From Cyanophora paradoxa (lineage: Eukaryota; Glaucocystophyceae; Cyanophorales; Cyanophoraceae): a stretch of DNA of 64,000 bases. The notes under the pieces are model-generated. The model was not told the DNA's origin, made no database searches, and was given only the letters and a program-made list of their open reading frames with translations. Below, in pieces: positions 10,832 to 20,562 of this stretch (its first letter is position 1; every line of letters begins with the position of its first letter). The position numbers and the translations under genes were made by a program. The stretch is from NCBI GenBank assembly GCA_004431415.1, contig QPMI01000066.1, forward strand, positions 62,001 through 126,000. Reading direction: 5' to 3'.

Positions 10832-13800
10832 ATGGGGCTCGCAGGCTCGCCTCGCGCGGAGAGGCTTGCGCGCTGCCAGCAGCCGCCCCTGAAGAAACTT
10901 GCCCTCTTCGGCGCCCTAGCTCTTCTCGCGCTGGCATGCAGAGTCGAAGCACATGGAGACCACGGAGCATATGCGCATATTCGGGGGAAGCCGCCCAGCA
11001 TAGGGCGGTCGCTTCTCGCAACAGCGGAATCGGCCACGGGCGCGGCGACCAAGACCTACGAGGCGATCCGTGCGCCATCTTTCCGATTTCGATGTTTCTG
11101 CACGCTGGTACTGATGCTGGGGCCGCGCCGGTGCGCGGTGCGCGGATCAGGTCCCGCCTCGAGGTGCCGCGCACCGAGCGAGCTCATGATCGTGCGCGCG
11201 GCGGCCGGGAACAGCACGAACAAGCCCTTCAACCTCGATACGATACAGGTATACTGGTCTCGCTCCGCCCCGACCCCGGGGCCAGTGCGACGGTCGCCCC
11301 TCGCAGGTCTCCTCGCTGATCAAGGCGGCGAACGCGACCTTCGTCGACACGCGCTTCGCGACGCACTACTGCATCGACGGGCGGCACACGCACGCCTCGG
11401 TGCACACGCCCGGCGGCGACATCTCCGAGTTCCTGCTCGCCCTCGCCGCCTTCCAGCGCGTCGTGCTCGGCGGCGCGAACATCTCCGAGGAAGCCGTGTA
11501 CGCTGCGATGACCGCCTTCATCGACGCGTACGCCGTGCCGAACGAGCGGCCGTTCTACATGCACACGGACCACCACTCGGAGGAGCACCTGCGCAACATC
11601 ACGGGCGTGAACGCGACGTATAGCTTTGAGAAGCCGCCCGCCGCCGACCGCGACGGACTTCTCCGCGACAAGCTCGTCGAGCCCGACACGCTCGGTCCGC
11701 GGCGCTTCCGCGCCTCTGCGCCTCCGCATCGCACCGGGACCGACGCGCCGCTGCCGCCGCCGCCGCAGGCTGCGGGCACCTGAAGCGGACGCTGAAGAAC
11801 CCCGACATCTACCAGACGCCGGAGGCCCTCACGAAGGCCGTCATCCGCGCCTTCTTCCGCGCCCTCTGGCGCGACCACGACGCCGGGACCCACGCGGTCG
11901 AGTACATGGTTCGTTCCCGATCCCCCCCGCCCGCCTCACCGATTCTGCTTTCCTCGAAATTCGCAATCGACGGCGCTTCCCGCAGGTTCTACCCGGGGAG
12001 CACATGGAGGGCTCGCTGGTGGTGATGAAGGGCGCCGCCTGCGGGGACTCTGTCCTCACGTTCGTGCCCAACGTCCCGAGCCACGGCCAGGCCCGCCCGC
12101 CCCCGTCGACCGGCTCCTCGGCTCCGCCCTGACCGGCTGCGCCTCGCAGGTCTTCCTGTACCACCCGGAGGCGCTGGGGCACATCCGCCAGACCCTCGCC
12201 CGCTTCCTCTGCGACCGCAAGTGCGCCCGGGCGCCCCGGCGCCGCCCCGCGGCGGAGCCTGACCCGGCCCCGCCGCAGGACAGACCTGGGCGCCGCCGCC
12301 TCGGCCGCGTGCCACCCCAGCGCCATCCTCGCCGCCGCCTCTACCATCTTCGACGCGGGTCTCGCTAGCACCGCCGACGCGCTCGCCAAGGACCGCCCCC
12401 AGGACGTCATCCACGCGGGCGTCACCTCGGGCTGGGCCGGCGTCAGCACCGCCCAGCCGGCGGCCATCGACTCTGCGGCGGCGGGCAAGGCCGAGGCGGA
12501 GGCGGAGAAGACGCGCTCGAAGGACGCGTGCCCCGTTGTGGACGTCACCGCGCAGCTCGTGCAGGCGAGCCCGCCCACCACGCCGCTCCAGCCCGCCCAC
12601 TCCGCGCCGGCCGCCTTACCTCCCCGTGCGGCGCGCAGGCCGCCAACGTGTCGGACTCTGCCAAGCTCTGGCGCATCCTCTCGCAGGACCACGCCAAGGC
12701 CATGCTGGGCAAGCCCCCCATGGTCGACGTCGCCAACCACACGTGGTCCTGCATCGGTCCGCGCCTGTCCCGCGGCGCCCGCTGCCGCAGTTGCGCGCGT
12801 CGTCGCTGAGCTCGAGCAGACGGGCGCTCGGAGCACCACATTCTCGGCACCCCTGGCGGCACCATCTCCGAGTTCCTGCTCGCCCTCTCCGCCTTCCAGC
12901 GCCTCGGGGTCCGCCGCCCGCCCCACCGGGCCCATCGCTCCCCCTCTGACCGCTCCGGCGCAGTTCACCGTCGACAGCGAGGACACCGTGCAGGCGCTGC
13001 TCGACGCGTACGCGCAGGAGTACACCATCCCGTTCAAGCGCCAGTTCTACATGGTTCGATCCCGCTCCTGCGAGCTCCGAAGCCGTGGGGTTTGCGCCCT
13101 GCTGACGGGTCGGTGTCGGCGCGCAGCACACGGACTCGCACTCGCACGAGGCGATCGCCGCAGCTCTCGGGGTCGAGCCCGAGAAGCTGGACCTGAGCGC
13201 CCCGCCCGCGAAGCTGCGCCCCGCCGTCCTCACCATGTCGGCGGACCCGAAGTACATGGGATGCGGGCACGTGAAGCTGACGATCCAGAACCCATCCACG
13301 TACATGACCAACTCAACTGTCGCCGTGTGGGCGGTGCGGTCGTTCATGCGGGCGCTGTGGGCGGACAAGGCGCGCGGCGGGGGCCGCTTTGTCTTGGAGG
13401 TATTGGAGGGCGACCACCTGGAGGGCGGCATTCTCCTGATCCAGTCCGCCGGCTGCGCGGGCAAGGCGCGTGCCACGCCGTCCTCCACGCCGTCCTCCCG
13501 CCTCTTCCCCGTTGAGAATCTCGCCGCAGAGCGCCGAGGTGGCCCCCCTGGTCGGGCCCCTGACCCCCAACACGCCGCCCCCGCTCGGCAAGGGCGAGGT
13601 GCGCGCCGCGCCGCGCCGCCCCGCTGCTGCCCCGCCGCCCGACGCCGCCCGCCCGACGCCGGCGCAGGCGTTTGTGTTCCACTACGCCGACGTGCACGTC
13701 CTCCGCGAGTGGAACGCCCAGTTCTTCGCATCCGTAGCGACGACGCCCGGCATCTCCCCGGCCCCGCTCGCCCTCGCCCTGCTCCACAGCGCCGACGAGG

Positions 13801-16800
13801 CGTTCGTGCCCCAGGTGCCGCCGGATTCCCGTCTTGTTGCTATTCTATCTCTGAGCTGCTCGGGCGCGCGCCGCGCAGCTGGGCTACACGGTCGCGCAGC
13901 TGGCGAGCGGGCTGCCCATCTTCAACGACCTCGTCACGGGCTCGGCCAAGCTCGATCTCGTCGCCGCCGTCGCCGCCGCCAACGCCACCGTCGGCAGTGC
14001 GCGCGTCCCGCGGCCCTCCGCGCGTATCCATCCACCGGCGCCCATCGATGCCGCTCCGCAGACCGACGAATGGCGGACCGCACGCGCTTCACCTTCGAGC
14101 TCGCGCTGCCGACGCTCCCCTGCAGCGGTGTCACGCTCGCCCGCGTCAACAGCATCCGAGCCAACCTCGCCGCGTGCGCCGGCCCCCGCCCGCCCAGGCC
14201 GCTCTTCCGTCGCCGATCGAAGCCGGCGCGTGCCCTCCGCAGGAAGCTGGGCGCTGCGCAGCAGCGCGTGCTGGTCACGGCGATGCGCTGCGAGATCTCG
14301 GGCACCGCGCGCCGGCGCCTCGCCAGCGCCCTGAGCGGCTTCCGGCGCGGCGCCCGCGCTGAGGCGGCGATCGAGAAGGACGGGACGCAGACGGTCCTCA
14401 CCGTCGACCTCGTCGGCCCCGCCGCCGGTGCGCCGAACCGGCCCGTCCGCCCGCGGGCGACCGCCCGACATCGCCCGACATCGTCCGACGCGCCGCGCAG
14501 GCTCGAGCGACTCCCTCACGCTGGACGCGCTCGTGGCGCGCCTACGCAACACCGTCAAGTACTCGACGCTCTCCATCCTGTGCGCGCCCGCCCGCCGGGT
14601 CCCGTCGCGTGACTCCCGCGGCGTCTCTCTTACGCGCCCCCGGCTCGCTCGCGATCAGCGGCTACGGCAACCCGACCGTCCGCCTGCCGCCCGCGAGTTC
14701 CTTCCCCGAGCTCCCCGGCGCGAACAAGACCGCGTACCCCGCCGTCGGTTCGCCCGCCTCGAGCTCGGCGCCCCGCCCCGCCCCGCCGCCGTCGGTGACC
14801 GGCCCGCCCCGCCCCACGTGCAGCCCCGCAGCCGCGCTGCTCGCTCCTCGACAACATCGCCGTCAACCGCGCCGTTCCCGCCGGGAAGCACCCGGCCAAC
14901 CTCAGCCCCGATCAGGCGCGTCCGCCCGCCCGCCCGCCCGCCCGCCCGCCCTGCCCCGTCCGAGGCGAACGGGCTCTGCGCAGGTGGCTGCTCTCGTGAA
15001 GGCCGGCCGCCCCACCTTCGTCGACACGCGCTTCGCGACGCACTACTGCATCGACGGGCGGCACACGCGCGGCTCGGTGCACACGCCCGGCGGCGACATC
15101 TCCGAGTTCCTGCTCGCCCTCGCCGCCTTCCAGCGCGTCGTGCTCGGCGGGGCCGCCATCTCCGAGGACACCGTCTTCGCGATCATGACGGCCTTCATCG
15201 ACACGTACGCCGTGCCGAACGAGCGGCCGTTCTACCTCCACACGGACGAGCACTCGGAGGAGCACCTGCGGGGCGTCCTGGGGAAAGACGCCTCGTTCGA
15301 CGTCGCGAACCCGCCCACGGCCGCCGAGCGCGCCGCCGTCCTCGACGCCGTCATCGATCCCGAGTCCCTCGGCTGCGGGCACCTGAAGCGGACGCTCAAG
15401 AACCCCGACATCTACCAGACGCCGGAGGCCCTCACGAAGGCCGTCATCCGCGCCTTCTTCCGCGCCCTCTGGCGCGACCGCGACGCCGGCACCGGTGCCG
15501 TGGTGTACATGGTGCGCGGCGCACGCGGGCGGGCCTGCAGGCAGCCGGCGGCGGCGCCGCCGCCGATGCGGCCGGGCTCGGAATTTCTGAAATTCGGAAT
15601 TTCAGGTTCTGCCGGGCGACCACATGGAGGGATCCGTCCTCGTCGTCTCGGGCGCCCCCTGCGGCGACTCGGTGATGACGTTCGCCCCGAACGTGCCGAA
15701 CCAGGGCCAGGTCTTCCTGTACCACCCGGAGGCCCTGGGCCACATCCGCCAGACCCTCGCCCGCTTCCTCTGCGACCGCAAGTGCGCCCGGGCGCCCCGG
15801 CGCCGCCCCGCGGCGCAGCCTGACACGGCCCCCGCCGCAGGACCGACCTGGGCGCAGCCGCCTCGGCCGCGTGCCTGCCGAGCCGCGTGCGGGCCGCGGC
15901 GGGCCCGATCTTCAGCGCCGGCTTCGCCAGCACGGCGGCGGCGCTGGCGGCCAACCGGCCGCAGGACATCCTGACCCTCGCCGCGGTCAACGTGGCCGGC
16001 CTCCCCGGCGCCGACTCGTCGGTCCCCGACCCGGCGGACGCCGCGCCGGCAGCGACGGAGACGGCGGTGGCGGCGGCGACGGCCCACGGGGACGCGCACT
16101 CGGGCGGCGAGCAGTGCGCCGTCATGGACGTCACCGCCCAACTCGCCCAGGCGAGCGAGCCCCCAACGATCCGGCCCGCGCCGATTCATTTTCGTCGCAG
16201 GCGTCCAAGGAGAGCGACCCGGCCAAGCTCTGGCGCATCCTCTCGCAGGACCACGCCAAGGCCATGCTGGGCAAGCCCCCCATGGTCGACGTCTCCGGCC
16301 ACACGTGGTCCTGCATCGGTCCGGACCCGCTCCACACCGCTGCTTGCCTCTTTCTGACGCGTCTCCCAGACGGGCGCTCGGAGGAGCACATCCTCGGCAC
16401 GCCCGGCGGCACCATCTCCGAGTTCCTGCTCGCCCTCTCCGCCTTCCAGCGCCTCGGGGTCCGCCGCCCGCCCCGCCGGCATCGTCCTTCTCTGACCGCT
16501 CCGGCGCAGTTCACCATCGACAGCGAGGACACCGTGCAGGCGCTGCTCGACGCGTACGCGCAGGAGTACACCATCCCGTTCAAGCGCCAGTTCTACATGG
16601 TTCGATAACGCCCCTGTTAGCAACGAAGAAGCTTGCGCCCTGCTGACGTGCGCGCAGCACACGGACTCGCACGCGCACGAGGCGATGGCCGCGGCTCTGG
16701 GCGTCGAGCCCGCGAAGCTGGACCTGAGCGCCCCGCCCGCGAAGCTGCGCCCCGCGGTCCTCACCATGTCGGCGGACCCGAAGTACATCGGATGCGGGCA

Positions 16801-18740
16801 CGTGAAGCTGACGATCCAGAACCCGTCCACATACATGACCGACTCGACGGTCGCCGTGTGGGCGGTGCGGTCGTTCATGCGGGCGCTGTGGGCGGACAAG
16901 GCGCGCGGCGGGGGCCGCTTCGTGCTGGAGGTGCTGGAGGGCGAGCATCTGGAGGGCGCCGTCATCCTCGTCCAGTCCGCCGGCTGCCCCGGCTACGTGC
17001 GCCCTCTCTGCACCCAAACCGTCCGTCCGGCGCGTCCGCTGTGCCATCTGAACCGTCCGCAGGCGCCGATCGTCGAGCCGATGGTGGGACCTCTTAAGCC
17101 GGGCGAGAAGCCCGCACTTGGCAAGGGCGAGGTGCGCGCCGCGCCGCCCCGCTGCTGCCCCGCCGACCGGCGCCGCCCGCCCGACGCCGGCGCAGGCGTT
17201 TGTGTTCCACTACGCCGATGTGCACGTCCTGCGCGAGTGGAACGCCCAGTTCTTCGGGGGGCCGGCGGTGGCCGCCGTGGCGGCCGGCCTCCCCTCGCGG
17301 AAGCCGCAGCTGGCCAACGTGACGCGGGCGGCGCTGCTGAGCGCAATGGACGCCGCCTTCCGGCCGCAGCTGAACGCCACCGTCGGCGCCCTCGCCTCTA
17401 CCCTCCCGCAGTAGTCCGCCCGCCCCCTCCCCCCGCCTTCCTCGACTTCGTTCGCCGCTCAGCGACTCGCCTTCGCGCAGCGTCGACACGGTGACGGGCG
17501 AGGGCGACGCGGAGCTGCTGCACCTGCTGGAGACGGCGCAGAAGCAGACGGCCAACCTGACGCAGGCGCGGGGCGAGAAATACACTTTCGGCGTGCGCCT
17601 CGAGCTGCTCCCATGCACGCGCGTCGACGCCTGGACCGTCACCGACGTCCGCGCCAAGCTCGCCGCGTGCGCCCCCTGTCTGCTCGCTTGTTAGCGCGTA
17701 CGTACGTTTTCTTCGGCCTTCCGAGCGATCGGCCGTCTCTGTCTCGCAGGGCCGTCGGCATCCCCGCCGGGCGTGTGTGGGCGACGGGCATCAGCTGCAG
17801 CCTGGGGCCCGCCGCCGCCCGCCACCGCCAGCGCCGCCGGCTGAGCAACGAGGGCGGCTCCAGCACAGCCGCGGCCAAGTGCGCTCCCCCTCCCACCCGA
17901 GTCGAATCGCCCCTGACTCCTCCCCCCTCCCTCCCCCCTCCCTCCCCCGCAGGACGCCTGCGCCGACTCCCTCGCCGCTGCCGCCCGGGCCCTCCGTCAC
18001 CCTCGGCATGGACATCACGGGGCCCACCAGTGCGCCGCCACACCCGCCCGCCCGCCCGGCCTCATCCCCCCCCTCCCCCCCCCCCCCCCCCCCCCCCCCC
18101 TGCAGCCAAGGAGGACCGCGTCTCCATCGACGACGTCATCGCGACCCTGCGGGCCACCTCCAATCTCAACCTGCCGTGCGCCCGCTCTATAAATGGATGC
18201 TCAAATCGGCCGGCGTCCGTTAGGATCGTTTCGCCGCTCAAGCAATAGCCCCAGGGGGTACCACGCGCGCACGGTCGTCCCGGCGGCCTCGGCGTACCGC
18301 TCGAGCGAGCCCAAGTCGGAGGGCTCGGGCGGCGTGAACCCCGCCGCGATCGCCGTCCCCGTCGTCCTCGGCACCGTCCTCATCGCCGCCGTCGCCTTCG
18401 GCGTCTGGCGCTACAAGTCCCGCCGCAACGTCTCCTTCAAGGTACCCCCTTCTCCCCCCCCCCCCCCCTCCAAAAAAAAGAAACTCGAACTCGAAATCTG
18501 ATCGCCCGGTAGGATAACAAGAAGGGGGGGGAGGAGGCCCGGGGAGCGACCCCGGCGCCCGGCCCCAAGATCGCCTTCGCGGGCGGCGCTGGCCCCGCGC
18601 GGGCCGCCTTTCCCGCGGCCGCCGGGGATGGCGGCTCGGCGGCAGGCGCGGCGGGGACGGCGGTCAGCAGCGGCCTCGGCCTGCCGACCCTGGAGATGCC
18701 CCCGCTCGCGGCGCCAGCCGCCCTCCCGAACTCGATGTAG
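10832..18740 (+). CDS. Membrane-anchored protein with four zeta-type (CDCA-like) carbonic anhydrase domains
   Basis: Probable secreted or surface carbonic anhydrase (CO2/bicarbonate interconversion). Exon 1 has a signal peptide (core LALFGALALLALA). Four domains follow in order A1-B1-A2-B2. Each carries the three motifs that hold the metal in diatom CDCA1: Cys in CIDGR, His in HTDxHS, Cys in GCGH. Codons: A1 Cys 11370, His 11562, Cys 11771; B1 12750, 13127, 13262; A2 15047, 15239, 15374; B2 16312, 16658, 16793. TPGGxISEFLLAL follows CIDGR in all four. After each A-B pair lies a Cys-containing module L (about 13.9-14.9 and 17.5-18.2 kb). A transmembrane helix (AIAVPVVLGTVLIAAVAFGV, about 18.35 kb), basic KSRR and a Gly/Ala/Pro-rich tail to TAG 18738-18740 finish it. 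Unlike CDCA1, 30-50 residues separate the His and the second Cys. Activity and metal (Zn or Cd) are inferred. It could be two genes, but no stop or new signal peptide separates the halves. Confidence 0.7.
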
Positions 18741-19288
18741 CGGCCGGACCTGGGGAAGACGCCCCTGCGGCCGGCCGCCCCTCCAGCGGCGGCCACGGTA
18801 ATGCTTTCGAGCATCCAGGTTCGATGCCTCATGCCTCATGCGTATTGTATTGCAACAGGTAAGACGTAGTATATCGCGACCGGGTGATCGAATTGTGAAA
18901 GTAGATGTATGCCGTGGTGGCCGGCAGCGCCGGCGCGCGGCCCGCCGGCGCGGCGCGGTGCGGACCCTGGCCCAAGGGTCCTTGGCGGCCGCAGCCCTGG
19001 CCATGGCCATGGCCAGGCCGGGGTCAAGCTTAAGAGGCCCATGCCAAGCTCTCCGATGCAAGCTAGCTCTCCGAGGCTCGAAGGCTCACGACCAGAATCG
19101 AAGCTGATGGTCGTGGTCGAAGGGGGGGCCGGGGCCTTCAGCTTAAGCTTCAAGGGGCCCAATTGCAAGCTTCAACTTGACTCTGCTTGATCTGGATCGA
19201 GAAATACTAGATTCGAGATTGTAGAGAACTTAACCTTGTCGTCGAGTTGTCGATCGAAATCGGCCGGCAAATTCGAATTTGAATTAAA
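18741..19288. other. Spacer downstream of the carbonic anhydrase-like gene
   Basis: No gene seen. Palindromic runs include ggccatggccatggcca (about 18998-19016) and paired cttaagctt and caagctt sites (about 19140-19175). Confidence 0.5.
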
Positions 19289-19590
19289 GCACTACTACTA
19301 GTACTAGTAATATAGTCTAGTATACGTACTACCGTAGACGACTTATATACCGCGCTGACTTAAATACCGCGGCCGCGCTGCCAAATTACCGCGCTCAAAA
19401 TTTTTAGAACGCAGTAATTTGGTAGCGCAGTATTACCCCCTTTGCTAACAAATAATACATTTTCGAAGACGATGGAACGCGGTAATTTGGTAGCGCGGTA
19501 AAGCGCATACCGGCGCCGAAATTTTAGAACGCGGTAATATGTGGCGCGGTATTTAAGTCGTCTACGGTAGTATATACGTAGTAGTAGTGC
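19289..19590. mobile_element. Foldback or MITE-like element with long terminal inverted repeats
   Basis: The left end reads gcactactacta at 19289 and, from 19321, tatacgtactaccgtagacg acttatat. The right end (19551-19590) is its reverse complement: atttaagtcgtctacggtag tatatacgtagtagtagtgc. The left arm has an extra ~24 bp. Inside, gaacgc(a/g)gtaatttggtagcgc(a/g)gta-type units occur three times and in inverted orientation near the left arm. There is no coding capacity, so if mobile it would be non-autonomous. No clear target-site duplication was found. Confidence 0.6.
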
Positions 19591-20562
19591 TGCTAGTGCA
19601 TGGTAGAGCTGTGCTCGCTGGGGGGGGCCGGGCCCAGCGGCCGCTATAGCGCCGCGAGCGGCACCCGTCGCTGGCCCGTCGCTCAGCTGGGGGTACCGCC
19701 AAAACCTGACGAAAAAATGCTGAAAACCGATCGAAAACCTATCTGTTCCGCTAAGTTTGTTCGTACAAGCTCTTAAGCCGCAAACTCAGGTTTAATGCAT
19801 GGTTTTGCGAGCCATGCGCGCGTCGATTTCAGCGAGATTGAGGCCAGCCGCAGGCGGCTTGCAGGCTGCTTTAATAATTTTGGGCGAAACGGGGCGCCCG
19901 CCGCCTGCCAGGCTGGATGCTTGAAAACAGTCGGAATTTAGCAAGATTGATCGGCTACGCCGACCTACGTCGACCTTCAGATGAGAAAAAAGCGGGGCGG
20001 GGCTTTTTTTGGCGCCTGTCGGCCACAAAAAACGCCGAGCGAGGAGGCGTCGCTGGCGGAAAACGCCGAGCGTAGCGGCCGCTAGCGCTGGGACCTCGCG
20101 AGCGAAGCGACCACCAGCTACCACAGCCCTAGTGCATGGTACGGTTGGTACCGGTACCGTGCGCAGATGGCTCCGAGGAGCCCACCGTGCGAGATACCAT
20201 TGTACCAACTCCTCTTGTACCCAATTTGCGACGCGACTCAAAAGAGTCCGAAATTTCTGTACAAGCCGTGATGCGCCCGCCGGGACTTCGAACCGGCATT
20301 GGCTTTGTTCGTGTGTCACTCCCCCAACCCGGCGGTCGCAGCAGCTGCAGGTTGCAGCCTTAACTTGCAGGCGCCGCGAGCTCCCAAATTGCACTGGCAA
20401 AGCGCTAACAGTCGCATGCAAGCGTGCTAGCGCATGCGCAGCACCGTGGCACTCGGAGGGGTCGAAGCAAGCATCGGAGCTCGAGGGATCGACCCGAGGC
20501 CAGAGTGACGTGGGCGGCTCCTGCAGCTGCTCCTGGCTGCACAGCGGAAAGCGGCGAAAGGC
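19591..20562. other. Spacer upstream of the TPR/MYND gene
   Basis: No supported exon. It has a repeated aacgccgagcg (about 20030 and 20061) and a ggtaccggtaccg palindrome near 20147. Long open frames on both strands here lack splice support and look like GC-driven artefacts. The promoter of the 20563 gene should lie at its right end. Confidence 0.4.

Noticed and set aside
10832-14900. Reading the carbonic anhydrase-like locus as two separate tandem genes
   Set aside because: No stop codon, signal peptide or promoter-like gap separates B1-L1 from A2; exons run on through 14.0-15.0 kb. Kept as one gene, with the alternative noted.
20270-20345. tRNA-like segment on the minus strand (ggttcgaagtcccggcgggcg)
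   Set aside because: It has a T-loop-like ttcgaag, but the T stem does not pair in standard register and no D arm, anticodon arm or acceptor stem closes. I do not call a tRNA.
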